Assembly: GCF_026168755.1 (NCBI RefSeq)
Contig: NZ_JAPFDR010000002.1
Location: 1-64,000 of the forward strand
DNA: 64,000 bases
Origin: Clostridium sp.
GTDB taxonomy: Bacteria; Bacillota; Clostridia; Clostridiales; Clostridiaceae
Direction: 5' to 3'
The notes under the pieces were generated by a model. That model had not been told where the DNA came from. It did no database searches and saw nothing but the letters and a program-made list of their open reading frames with translations. The translations under genes and the position numbers were made by a program. This document shows, in pieces, positions 52,842 through 61,965 of the stretch. Numbering within the stretch: the first letter of the stretch is position 1; every line of letters starts with the position of its first letter.

Positions 52842-53726
52842 CTAATACAATACTTTTCGTTTACTAAATTCATTTAATATTATTTCTTCTATATTCATAG
52901 ATGAATTAACAGTTATAAGCTTTCCACCATACTTTCTTGCTAAAGCTTCAATACTGTCATTATATTTTTTTAATGTTTCTTTATAATCCTTTATTAATGA
53001 TGGTGTAACACTAAGCTTTATATTTTCTCCAGTTTCACTATCAATTAAAGTTATTTCATTATTAAACTCTGGGTTTATTTCTTCTTCACATAGTACTTGC
53101 ACTAAAATTATTTCTTGTTTTTTATAAGCTAAATATTTTAAGCCAGCCTCTAGGCTTTCTAATCCTGAATTATTTAAAAAATCTGATACTACAATAGATA
53201 TTCCTCTTAAATTTAAAGGTCTTTTCTTTATACTTTCACTTAAATCAGTTGTTCCATCAAAAGTTATATTTTCTAAATCTCTTAATATTTTTTGAAAACC
53301 TCTATTACCAGTACCAGTCTTTAAACTTTCTATTACTCCATTATTCATTGTACTTATATTTACTCTATCTAAATTACTTAAGGCAATATAACTTAAAGCT
53401 GCTACTATTTTTAAAGCTGTATCTTTTTTATTATCTTTTCCATAATCCATAGATTTGCTTTTATCAATAAAAAAGTTAAATACACCTTCTCTTTCTTCCA
53501 TAAATACTTTTATGAAAAATTTATCGAATCTTCCATAGGCATTCCAATCTATTCTTCTAAAATCATCACCTGGTGCATATTCCCTATAATCTGAGAACTC
53601 TACTGATACACCTTTTGCTTTTGATTTTCTTCCTCCTTGAGTACCTCCACTAAGCTTAAAATTTATATACATATTAATTTTATTTAGCTTTTTAAAGAAA
53701 TCCTCATTAAACATCTTTTCACTCAT
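52842..53726 (-). CDS. DUF58-family protein, 294 aa
   Basis: Carries the family motif 'FSDYREYAPGDDFRRIDWNAYGRFDKFFIKVF' (residues 44-75), where 'YxPGDDxRxIDWN' is diagnostic. A VWA-like metal site follows ('FFIDKSKSMDYG'). DUF58 proteins partner with MoxR ATPases. It is directly downstream of moxR with only three bases between. Confidence 0.92.
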   Translation of the reverse strand: MSEKMFNEDFFKKLNKINMYINFKLSGGTQGGRKSKAKGVSVEFSDYREYAPGDDFRRIDWNAYGRFDKFFIKVFMEEREGVFNFFIDKSKSMDYGKDNKKDTALKIVAALSYIALSNLDRVNISTMNNGVIESLKTGTGNRGFQKILRDLENITFDGTTDLSESIKKRPLNLRGISIVVSDFLNNSGLESLEAGLKYLAYKKQEIILVQVLCEEEINPEFNNEITLIDSETGENIKLSVTPSLIKDYKETLKKYNDSIEALARKYGGKLITVNSSMNIEEIILNEFSKRKVLY

Positions 53727-53729
53727 TTT

Positions 53730-54722
53730 TTACACTACCTTTAAGTCTTCTAAAATTTTAGAAATTATAGCTTCTTCATTTAATCCTTCAGTTATAGCAT
53801 CAAAGTTTAATATAATTCTGTGTCTTAATACTGGGTATGCAAGCTCTTTTATATCTTCAAAAGATACATTTAATCTTCCTTCCATAACTGCTCTTACCTT
53901 TGCCCCAGCAATAATACCTTGTGCAGCTCTTGGACCTGCTCCTGCTTCTACATATTTTTTAGCTATATCAGCTCCACTTTCTAGTTCTGGATGTGTTGCA
54001 AGTATTAACTTTAAAGCATATTCTTTTACTGGTTCTGCAATTTTAATTTCCTTAATAATATTTCTAAGTTCTACTATTTCATTTCCCTCTAAAACATTAG
54101 TAAGCTCAAGGCTTTTATTAGTTAATGTTAAATCCATGATTTCTTTTAATTCATCTAAAGTAGGAAATTCTACATTAAGTTTAAATAAAAATCTATCAAG
54201 TTGAGCTTCTGGAAGAGGATAAGTACCTTCTTGCTCTATAGGATTTTGAGTGGCTAATACCATAAATGGCTTTGGCATTTGATATGTTGTTTTACCTACA
54301 GTTACTGTTTTTTCTCCCATTGCTTCTAAAAGTGCAGATTGAGTTTTTGGAGTAGCTCTATTAATTTCATCTGCTAGTAAAAGATTTGTAAATACAGGTC
54401 CTTTTTCAAACTTAAATACTGTATTATCATTTTCCTTTACTACAATATTAGTTCCTACAACATCTGCAGGCATTAAATCAGGCGTAAATTGAATTCTAGA
54501 AAAGTTTAAATCTAATACCTTTCCTATTGTTTTAACTAATTGAGTTTTACCCATACCTGGCATACCTTCTAAAAGCACATTTCCTTCTGCAAAAATAGCT
54601 ATTAAAACATTTCTAATTGTATCTTTTTGACCAATTATTCCTTTCCCTATTTCCTTTTCACATCTTTTTATCTTTTTTGAAACTTCTATAATTGATTGTT
54701 CATTAATTTCCATCTTTGTCAC
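53730..54722 (-). CDS. MoxR-family AAA+ ATPase, 330 aa
   Basis: AAA+ chaperone with Walker A 'EGMPGMGKTQ' near residue 57, Walker B 'LLADEINRATPKTQSALLEAMGE' near 115, sensor segment 'TQNPIEQEGTYPLPEAQLDRF' near 155. MoxR ATPases act with VWA-domain partners to assemble or load metal or cofactors into envelope complexes. Placed between the coiled-coil protein and DUF58 genes. Confidence 0.95.
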   Translation of the reverse strand: MTKMEINEQSIIEVSKKIKRCEKEIGKGIIGQKDTIRNVLIAIFAEGNVLLEGMPGMGKTQLVKTIGKVLDLNFSRIQFTPDLMPADVVGTNIVVKENDNTVFKFEKGPVFTNLLLADEINRATPKTQSALLEAMGEKTVTVGKTTYQMPKPFMVLATQNPIEQEGTYPLPEAQLDRFLFKLNVEFPTLDELKEIMDLTLTNKSLELTNVLEGNEIVELRNIIKEIKIAEPVKEYALKLILATHPELESGADIAKKYVEAGAGPRAAQGIIAGAKVRAVMEGRLNVSFEDIKELAYPVLRHRIILNFDAITEGLNEEAIISKILEDLKVV

Positions 54723-54757
54723 CTCATAATTTTTTCAGTAATTTCTTCAATACTTTT

Positions 54758-56332
54758 TTAATTTAATCCTTCGAAATAGTTTTTTATAAGATCTTTTAAG
54801 CTTTGTGGTAAATTGCTATTATTAGCACCTTCTAATGCACTATTGCTATAATCTCCAATTACCTTATCATAATCTACCTTTTCTCCACCTATATTAAATC
54901 CATTTTCACTTTCTATTTCTTGTGAATTTCCATTATCATTTTTATTGCCAGTAAGATTTTCATCACTACCTTCATTTCTTCCTGGAATATATATTTGCTC
55001 TCCTGTAGAATTTTCTAAATCATTTTCTTTACCTACAGTACTACCAGTATTCCATCCTGTTCCTGAACCTGATCCTGATCCATTTCCACCTGAGCCACCT
55101 TGTCCTTGACCACTTCCAGAACCCTGTCCGCTTCCTGAACCTTGACCTTGTCCATTGCCTTGTCCCTGACTTTGATTTTGCCCAGAGCCTGATGATTGTT
55201 GACTTGAACTACTAGTATTTTGTCCATTACTATTATTTACTGATTTTGAAATAGCATTTGATAAGCTTTCTTCATCAAGCTTTTTATCTAATACTGAATT
55301 TGATGCATTTTTCAAGGCTTCTGCTAATTCTTCATCACTCATTTCTAAGGCAGCATTCTTTAAAACTTCTGATAGCTCACTTAATTCCGAGCTACTCATA
55401 TTTCCTAACTTATTTTGAATCCCTGATAACTCTTTATTTATAGCATCTTCATCTCCATTTAACATAGCTTCTGCTAGAGGTTTGCTTTGTTCTTTTTTCA
55501 TTAACTCATTTACTAACTTATTTATATCCTTTTTAGCAGCAGCTTCTTTTTCCTTATTAAAGTCATCTAATAATTTATTTTTAGACTTTTCTAATGCTTC
55601 TTTAGATTTCTCTGATGACAACTTTTCCTTTTTATCTTCTAGCTTTTTCTCTAAACGTTCTAAAGTCTTATTTATCTCAGACTTTTTTTCACTTTCCTTT
55701 AATTCTTTTACTGCATCTTCTAAAAGTTTTTTAACTTCTTCCTTTTCCTCATCTGATAAATCTTCTGACTTTTCTATTTCCTTCTTTTCTTTTTCAACCT
55801 TTTCTATTACTGATTTTTGATATTTATTAAAGTCTCTTATTTTTTGTGCTTCTTTTCTTGCTGTACTAGGTACAAACATTATTAAAATACACATTATTAT
55901 TAAACCTAAAGATAATAAAACTTGCTTCTTATCTACACTAATTTTTATTTTTTTAATATCAAACTTTTTAATACTCTCTACTGTATCTTTCTTTTGAGCT
56001 ATTGATATATTATCATCACATCCTATAAGTTCTAATGATGTAATAAGTCTTTCATCTAAACCTTTAGAATCTACCATAAGAGCAACTTTATCTTTTTTAG
56101 GAGCTTTTATAAAACCATAAACTAAAATAATTATTAATCCTATTACTAATATTCCTATACAAATTTCCTCAATATAAGGAATTGTTATAAAAAGTGATAT
56201 TAATAGCAAACTAAAGATTAAGCATAGTAGAAGCTTTAATCCTACTATGCTTAAATTTAATAAGAAGTTTGCCTTAATTCTTTTAGAAGCTTTATTTATA
56301 AACTCTAATATAGCTTTATCTAAAGAATTCAT
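54758..56332 (-). CDS. Membrane coiled-coil protein with Gly/Ser/Gln-rich linker, 524 aa
   Basis: Hydrophobic helices near residues 24-75 and 135-155, a long Lys/Glu coiled coil (~165-275), a helical region, a low-complexity Gly/Ser/Gln linker (~370-440; its coding DNA at 55030-55200 is a run of near-repeats), and an acidic C-terminus. Looks like the DUF4175-type proteins that accompany MoxR/DUF58 operons. The repeat linker may vary in length between strains. Function unknown. Confidence 0.75.
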   Translation of the reverse strand: MNSLDKAILEFINKASKRIKANFLLNLSIVGLKLLLCLIFSLLLISLFITIPYIEEICIGILVIGLIIILVYGFIKAPKKDKVALMVDSKGLDERLITSLELIGCDDNISIAQKKDTVESIKKFDIKKIKISVDKKQVLLSLGLIIMCILIMFVPSTARKEAQKIRDFNKYQKSVIEKVEKEKKEIEKSEDLSDEEKEEVKKLLEDAVKELKESEKKSEINKTLERLEKKLEDKKEKLSSEKSKEALEKSKNKLLDDFNKEKEAAAKKDINKLVNELMKKEQSKPLAEAMLNGDEDAINKELSGIQNKLGNMSSSELSELSEVLKNAALEMSDEELAEALKNASNSVLDKKLDEESLSNAISKSVNNSNGQNTSSSSQQSSGSGQNQSQGQGNGQGQGSGSGQGSGSGQGQGGSGGNGSGSGSGTGWNTGSTVGKENDLENSTGEQIYIPGRNEGSDENLTGNKNDNGNSQEIESENGFNIGGEKVDYDKVIGDYSNSALEGANNSNLPQSLKDLIKNYFEGLN

Positions 56333-56336
56333 CTCC

Positions 56337-57221
56337 CTACTCCTTTACCTTTTTAGATTTAAACCTACTTTTCTTATTTAATGGATTAAGTTTAACTGAA
56401 GCTAAGTATATAAATAATACTGAAAGTACTAATTGTAATACTGTTGAAATGTATTCAGAATGCATACTTATTCCAAATTCTGAAAACATACTATTAAACT
56501 CTAATCCTAATCCAACTTGATTTAATAATAAACTTACAAACCCTACTACTGGACTTAAATAAACTATAGGAGATGCCTTAGGCACTATTGTTACAGGATT
56601 GCCACTCATATTCATTTTATAAACAGTTATCATAAGTATTGCCCAGGTAATAACAATTATTCCTATATAAATAAATAGTACTAATGCATAAGAAAGTGCA
56701 GTTGATACTTTTGAAGTTTTAATATATGTTGATACAAAAACACCTATAGAGCTTACAAATATTGTGTTAACTATGAAAAATATTATAAGCGCTAAAATAT
56801 TACTTATCTTAACCACACCAATTATAGCTCCAATTGCATAAAGAGGCATTGTTGAAATTATAAGTATAATCACTCTAAGTGATGAAGCTGAAACTTTTCC
56901 TATAATTATTTGAAGTGGCGTTAATTTTGATGATAATAATATATCTAAAGTTTGCTTTTCTCTTTCTGAGCATATTGCTGTTGAACTTAATGCCGGAACT
57001 ATGAAAAGCAATAATATCGCTTGTCCTAATGCCATTACAACATAGAATAGTTTTGATGACTCTAAATATAATCCATTTGAAAAGATTGCTTCATTTACTG
57101 AATTATAGTAAATCATTACTGCTATTGATAAAACTGCTATATAAGCAAATATCATTAAAGTAAATTTAATACTTCTAACCGCTATCTTGCTTTCATTTCT
57201 TAAAACTGGATTCACTCTCAT
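56337..57221 (-). CDS. ABC-2 type transporter permease, 294 aa
   Basis: Six hydrophobic helices with the ABC-2 pattern; 'STAICSEREKQTLDILLSSKLTPLQIIIGKV' near residue 83 is the usual cytoplasmic coupling region. Works with the ATPase encoded three bases upstream. Confidence 0.88.
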   Translation of the reverse strand: MRVNPVLRNESKIAVRSIKFTLMIFAYIAVLSIAVMIYYNSVNEAIFSNGLYLESSKLFYVVMALGQAILLLFIVPALSSTAICSEREKQTLDILLSSKLTPLQIIIGKVSASSLRVIILIISTMPLYAIGAIIGVVKISNILALIIFFIVNTIFVSSIGVFVSTYIKTSKVSTALSYALVLFIYIGIIVITWAILMITVYKMNMSGNPVTIVPKASPIVYLSPVVGFVSLLLNQVGLGLEFNSMFSEFGISMHSEYISTVLQLVLSVLFIYLASVKLNPLNKKSRFKSKKVKE

Positions 57222-57223
57222 TT

Positions 57224-58159
57224 TTACACCCCATCTTCATCACTATCTGCTGTAATTTGAATAAATACATCTTCTAAGTTTCCAACAGCTCTACTGTAAT
57301 TTAATACTGGAATATCTTTTAATACTAAATATTTTAAAAGATTTGCTACATCCCCATCATTACCTATAACATTAGCTGTAATTTTATTTCCATCAATTTT
57401 TATATTATCTACATATGGTAACTCTTTTAGCAATTTAATTGCTTCTTCTTCCTTTGATAATACTGTAAATACTATAGGTGATGCCCCTGCAGCTCTTGTC
57501 ATGATTTCATCTACAGTTCCTTGGCATACAATTACTCCATTTTTAATAATACCTATATTAGTACATACTTCTCCAAGTTCAGGTAGTATATGTGAAGAAA
57601 CTATAATTGTTTTTCCCATTTCCTTTAAATTTCTTAATATTCCCTTCATTTCATACCTAGCTCTAGGGTCCATTCCTGAAGCTGGCTCATCTAAAATTAA
57701 AAGATCTGGATTATGAACAAGACACCTTGCTAAACATAGTCTTTGTTTCATTCCCCTTGATAACCCATCAACATATGCATCATATTTATCTTCTAAATTA
57801 ACTAATCTAAGTAAATCCATAGATAACTCTCTAGCTTCTTTTCCTACAATTCCATATATTGAAGCATAAAATTCTAAATATTCAATTGCTTTTAAGTTAT
57901 CATAAACTCCAAAAAAGTCTGGCATATAGCCAATTTTATCTTTTAATGCCTTATTATTTTTTATAGCATCTACTCCATCTACATAAACTTCTCCACTATC
58001 TGGTGATAAAAGTCCAGAGATAATTTTCATTGTTGTACTTTTTCCAGCACCATTTGGTCCTATAAAACCAAATATTTCACCTTTTTTTATTTCTAAATTT
58101 AAACCCTTTACTGCTTTAAAATTTCCATATGATTTTTCAAGATTCTTTATAACTAACAC
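57224..58159 (-). CDS. ABC transporter ATP-binding protein, 311 aa
   Basis: Single NBD with Walker A 'GPNGAGKSTT' near residue 38, signature 'LSRGMKQRLCLARCL' near 134, Walker B 'LLILDEPASGMD' near 155, then a ~75-residue C-terminal domain typical of ABC-2 ATPases. Shares one base with the upstream gene's stop. Confidence 0.92.
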   Translation of the reverse strand: MLVIKNLEKSYGNFKAVKGLNLEIKKGEIFGFIGPNGAGKSTTMKIISGLLSPDSGEVYVDGVDAIKNNKALKDKIGYMPDFFGVYDNLKAIEYLEFYASIYGIVGKEARELSMDLLRLVNLEDKYDAYVDGLSRGMKQRLCLARCLVHNPDLLILDEPASGMDPRARYEMKGILRNLKEMGKTIIVSSHILPELGEVCTNIGIIKNGVIVCQGTVDEIMTRAAGASPIVFTVLSKEEEAIKLLKELPYVDNIKIDGNKITANVIGNDGDVANLLKYLVLKDIPVLNYSRAVGNLEDVFIQITADSDEDGV

Positions 58160-60552
58160 TATTTCTCCACCCCTTTTATTCCTAATTTTGGAGCTGCACT
58201 CTCTGTATTTTCGCTAGCTACAACTTTTATTTTTATTATGTTATCTAAACTATATCTTCCATCATTTATTAACTCATAACTTCCTGATGTTAATTTAAAC
58301 TCTTCATATTGGTTAGTATTATAATTGTAAATATAGTACTCTCCAGTAAGTCCATATTGATATCCCATCCCATCTGTAAAGGTATTAATAGTTATTTCTC
58401 TTACATCTACATTATCATTAATTTTATAATCTAATACAATTTCACCTTCACCATAAATATAATCGCTATAATAATCGTAGTTTACTCTATCGTCTACTTC
58501 ACTTACTGTATAGTCAAAATATCCTTCTGGGAAACTAATATTTCCACTTTCATCTTTAAAATCTATATTTGCTTCTTGTATCACTGCTGTTAAATTATAA
58601 TTTGAAATTGATTTACTTTCTAAGCTCAAACTATAATCTACCGGCAAATCTGTAATTGCAATAATTTTTGTTGTAGTTCCTAAATATCCTGTATCTCCTA
58701 ATAAAGTAAGTAACGATGCATATCTTTTTACATTTTTAAATTTAGGATCTTTTGAATCTATTTCATCATCCCATCTTGATTGATAATATTCATCACTTAA
58801 AGAATTTGCATAACCTTGAATTCCAAAAGAACCCTTGCTTACTAAATCAGTAACCGAAATTTCTTCACCTTTAGCTACTTGCCCTAAATCCCAAACTGAT
58901 TTTCCAGAAACTATTACAAGCCTTTGAATGTCTGCATCTAGATTATTTTTAACAGTTCCTCCTAAATTTCCATTCTTAATCTTTAAAGTATTTTCTAATT
59001 TAGGCATTACAATTTCTTTTCCTGATACTTCAAATTTATTTACATTTGCCACATTATTATTAGTAACTGTAAAGTAAGAGTTATCATTTGTATATGTTGT
59101 TTTAACTCTTAAAGTTTTAGCATTGTAATCTATATCACCATAATAGTAGTAATCATCAGACATATATTGCATTTTTAAATCTTCTTCGTTTTCTATTTTT
59201 ATATTTTCTTTATTTTTACTTGCTATACCTATATAGCTGTTTATTTGACCTCTTCCCTCTTCATCAACAGATATAATATTTGTACTATTTACTATGACAT
59301 CCTTTATTTTCATTTTGCTGCCTAATAAATAAATCATTACTGTAAATACAATTGATGTTACAGGTATAAGCACCCATGTTAAATCTCTTTTTTTCATTTT
59401 CTTTAATATAAGATATACAACTATTCCAACTAAAATCGCATAAACTCCAAGTACTATTCCTAAAGTTAATGTCCCTACTGCATTCTCTACCGGAATATTA
59501 CCTAATAAATTACTTATTTCATAGGCTCCTGAATAATATCCACCTTGATAATTTTCTTCATATATTTTATCAAAAGTTTCTATTAACATATCTTGTAATA
59601 TAATAGCTGCATCACTAGATGAAATAAATGGTTCTAACCCTAAATCAAAGGCAGTTATTAAAATTTTCCCTGCTCCTCTATCTAAAGAATATACTAATTC
59701 ATTTTCATTGCTATTAACTATAGATGTTGAATCCTCTAAAGTAATTTCTGATAATATTAAATTTAAGCTTTCTGAAGCAGTTTTAACATTTTGCTGGCTA
59801 GTTCCATTTGAAGCTATATTTAAAAAACTTTTATTTATATTATTAATTGTTTTGCTTTCATTAGCACCTGCACCTATTAGTAATGTTCCACCTGAATTAA
59901 CCCAATTATTTAATGACTTATACTGTTTTTCATTTAAATTAGCCATATTATAATTATTAATTATTATTACATCTAATCCATCTATATTTAATCCATTTTC
60001 ATCTAACATATCTTCAGTTAGGTTAACACAATTCATTTTTCCTGTATTTGAATAATTAGAATCAAAGTATGTTACATTTCCTAGATATCCTAATGCTGTA
60101 GGATCATCTGTTAATAAACCAGTAAAAGCATTTCCTTCATTAATTCTTCCTGATGAAATTAGTAATTTTTTTTCATATAATACCTTTCCGTTTTCTATTA
60201 TACAAACAGTCCCATTACTATTTCCCTCTAAAAATTTTACTGGTATTGTTACACTTATGCTTTCCCCTTTACTTGCACTTACTTCTTTGGAATAAGCATT
60301 ATAACCACCACTAGAGTCACTTGTAACCCTTACCTCTACTTCTCCATTAAAATCTTCATCTAAATTATTTATTTGTACAGTAACTGGCATATATTTTAGA
60401 GCTTTATATCTGCCATCTATACCATAACTTATATTTAAGTCATACTTAGAATTATTTTTACTTGCACTTACTTTTAAATTTGGAATTAGTAAACTCAAAA
60501 TAAAAATACTTAAAATTGTAGTAAATATTCTTTTACTTATTGTTTTCTTCAT
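58159..60552 (-). CDS. Large exported/membrane protein, 797 aa, first gene of the operon
   Basis: Signal peptide (first ~30 residues), a beta-rich extracytoplasmic domain ('VTVQINNLDEDFNGEVEVRVTSDSSG'), a GATase-like segment ('WVNSGGTLLIGAGANE'), two hydrophobic helices (~359-385, ~393-416) and another extracytoplasmic region of ~380 residues. Not assigned to a named family. Its place ahead of the ABC pair suggests a partner or substrate-binding part of the exporter-MoxR assembly. Confidence 0.75.
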   Translation of the reverse strand: MKKTISKRIFTTILSIFILSLLIPNLKVSASKNNSKYDLNISYGIDGRYKALKYMPVTVQINNLDEDFNGEVEVRVTSDSSGGYNAYSKEVSASKGESISVTIPVKFLEGNSNGTVCIIENGKVLYEKKLLISSGRINEGNAFTGLLTDDPTALGYLGNVTYFDSNYSNTGKMNCVNLTEDMLDENGLNIDGLDVIIINNYNMANLNEKQYKSLNNWVNSGGTLLIGAGANESKTINNINKSFLNIASNGTSQQNVKTASESLNLILSEITLEDSTSIVNSNENELVYSLDRGAGKILITAFDLGLEPFISSSDAAIILQDMLIETFDKIYEENYQGGYYSGAYEISNLLGNIPVENAVGTLTLGIVLGVYAILVGIVVYLILKKMKKRDLTWVLIPVTSIVFTVMIYLLGSKMKIKDVIVNSTNIISVDEEGRGQINSYIGIASKNKENIKIENEEDLKMQYMSDDYYYYGDIDYNAKTLRVKTTYTNDNSYFTVTNNNVANVNKFEVSGKEIVMPKLENTLKIKNGNLGGTVKNNLDADIQRLVIVSGKSVWDLGQVAKGEEISVTDLVSKGSFGIQGYANSLSDEYYQSRWDDEIDSKDPKFKNVKRYASLLTLLGDTGYLGTTTKIIAITDLPVDYSLSLESKSISNYNLTAVIQEANIDFKDESGNISFPEGYFDYTVSEVDDRVNYDYYSDYIYGEGEIVLDYKINDNVDVREITINTFTDGMGYQYGLTGEYYIYNYNTNQYEEFKLTSGSYELINDGRYSLDNIIKIKVVASENTESAAPKLGIKGVEK

Positions 60553-60705
60553 TAATCTTCCCCCTATTTTACATTATTTTCCCTATTCACTATACTATCA
60601 TATTTTATCCTATTTATTTTCAAATTTCTTATATTTTACCTTAATAATTTCTTACAAATTCCTTAAAAGACTATTTTTATAATTAAACCTAAAAACTCTA
60701 ATAAT

Positions 60706-60738
60706 AAAAAAACGCTACAAACTATACTATTTGTAACG
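60706..60738 (-). terminator. Terminator downstream of tRNA-Cys
   Basis: Minus strand CGTTACAAA pairs with TTTGTAGCG (one G-T) around an 8-base loop, followed by seven T. Together with the palindrome at 60800 it ends the tRNA transcript before the membrane operon. Confidence 0.8.
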
Positions 60739-60799
60739 ATTTTTAAGTATTATTAAGCTTTTTAATATTTTCTATTTAAGGTTTATTTATATCTAAATG

Positions 60800-60831
60800 A
60801 AAAAAGGAATTCAAATTTGAATTCCTTTTTT
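60800..60831. terminator. 32-base palindrome, bidirectional terminator
   Basis: Perfect inverse repeat with A6 on the left, GGAATTCAAATTTGAATTCC in the centre and T6 on the right, 15 bases beyond the mature tRNA-Cys end on the minus strand. Confidence 0.8.
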
Positions 60832-60845
60832 GTGAATAACATTCT

Positions 60846-60920
<75 letters not shown>

Positions 60921-61058
60921 GTATATTTTCATTATATACAATTCCTCTTAAAATGTCTACACTTTTTAAAATTTTATATTACTAATTTTTTAATACAAAG
61001 GAACTGTAAATATGCTCCTTTGTATTATCATTTTATTATTTTAATATTAGTCTTATTT

Positions 61059-61667
61059 TTATACTTTTTCCTTACATACTACTGGTAAATTTATTGTCTT
61101 ATAATAACTTATCATTCTAATAAGTACTATAATTACTAACGTTATGAATTGTGCTGATTCTATTCCAATTATAGGATATATGAACCAAAGTAAAGTTACT
61201 CCTATAATCCCAGCAACACAATAAATATCATGCTTAAAAATTTGTGGTTTTCTATTAGTTATTATATCTCTTAGAACTCCACCACCAACTCCAGTAATAC
61301 TAGCTGCAAATATGAATAACATAAAATTATAATTACTATTAATTGCTTTAACAGCTGCTGATACGAAAAAGGCAGCTAGTCCAATTGCATCGATGAACGC
61401 AAATAAATTTTTATACTTTAACTGTCCCTTTAAAAATATAGCTAATAAAGTTCCTGCAATAATAAATGGAATTGTCATATAACTTGTAAAGAATACTGGT
61501 ATACCTACATTAGTAACAATATCCCTAAGCACTCCTCCACCCATAGCTGTAATTATAGCTATTATATATATACCAAAAACATCAAATTCTTCTTCAATAG
61601 CAACTATTGCTCCTGATACGGCAAAAGCTAAAACCCCAATATACTCTAAAACTGTAATGTAGTCCAA
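61059..61667 (-). CDS. UPF0126/TRIC-like membrane protein, probable glycine transporter, 202 aa
   Basis: Seven hydrophobic helices in two repeats of the UPF0126 (YicG/TRIC-type) family ('GVLAFAVSGAIVAIEEEFDVFGIYIIAIITAMGGGVLRDIV' and a second Gly-Gly-Gly-Val-Leu-Arg-Asp block). Start is TTG 61665-61667, seven bases after AGGGGG; the ATG at 61685 precedes that ribosome site. It is under a tandem glycine riboswitch, so glycine (or an amino acid that responds to it) is the likely cargo. Confidence 0.88.
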   Translation of the reverse strand: MDYITVLEYIGVLAFAVSGAIVAIEEEFDVFGIYIIAIITAMGGGVLRDIVTNVGIPVFFTSYMTIPFIIAGTLLAIFLKGQLKYKNLFAFIDAIGLAAFFVSAAVKAINSNYNFMLFIFAASITGVGGGVLRDIITNRKPQIFKHDIYCVAGIIGVTLLWFIYPIIGIESAQFITLVIIVLIRMISYYKTINLPVVCKEKV

Positions 61668-61719
61668 AAAAATCCCCCTATTCATTAATATATAAAGACT
61701 AATTATTAAAATAATTGCG

Positions 61720-61893
61720 CCTCTGTCTTTTTACCTGAAAGATTCTCTTACTACATTTAAGATTGCTTCGTCGGTGCCTTATATGGGCTTTCCAGAGTTT
61801 TCTCAAAATTTGGTCCTTTTGCCTGAGAGTTTGCCGCACTTTCCCCTTCGGCTCTGTACTTAAACAGCATCTCCCAAATTTCTCAACGAAATA
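61720..61893 (-). ncRNA. Tandem glycine riboswitch
   Basis: Two aptamers on the minus strand: the first around 61810-61885 ('GGGAGATGCTG' ... 'CCGAAGGGGAAA' ... 'AACTCTCAGGCAAAAGGACC'), the second around 61722-61800 ('ACTCTGGAAAG' ... 'GCACCGACGAAGCAAT' ... 'TCTTTCAGGTAAAAAGACAGAG'). Both P1/P3 landmarks and the inter-aptamer linker are present. A short AT hairpin follows (61700-61716) before the UPF0126 gene, presumably the expression platform. Confidence 0.95.
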
Positions 61894-61900
61894 CTCGTAA

Positions 61901-61929
61901 ATTATAATATATCCATTATAGTAATTCAA
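61901..61929 (-). promoter_or_regulatory. Promoter of the glycine riboswitch transcript
   Basis: Minus strand TTGAAT, exactly 17 bases, TATAAT; expected start lies at about 61894, immediately before the first aptamer. Confidence 0.8.
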
Positions 61930-61946
61930 TATCTATAATGGATATA
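61908..61946. repeat. Perfect 14-bp inverted repeat overlapping the riboswitch promoter
   Basis: TATATCCATTATAG (61908-61921) and its inverse (61933-61946) with an 11-base centre. The -35 box lies in the centre and the left arm fills the spacer. Could be an operator or an attenuating hairpin at the end of the PIN gene transcript; no T tract follows. Confidence 0.7.
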
Positions 61947-61965
61947 CTTCTATATTTTTATTTTT

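Noticed and set aside
55030..55200. CRISPR-like or minisatellite array
   Set aside because: Units are short, irregular and in frame; they encode a Gly/Ser/Gln linker.
61699..61929. 76-aa minus-strand ORF
   Set aside because: It lies wholly inside the glycine riboswitch; the 'protein' is a translation of structured RNA.
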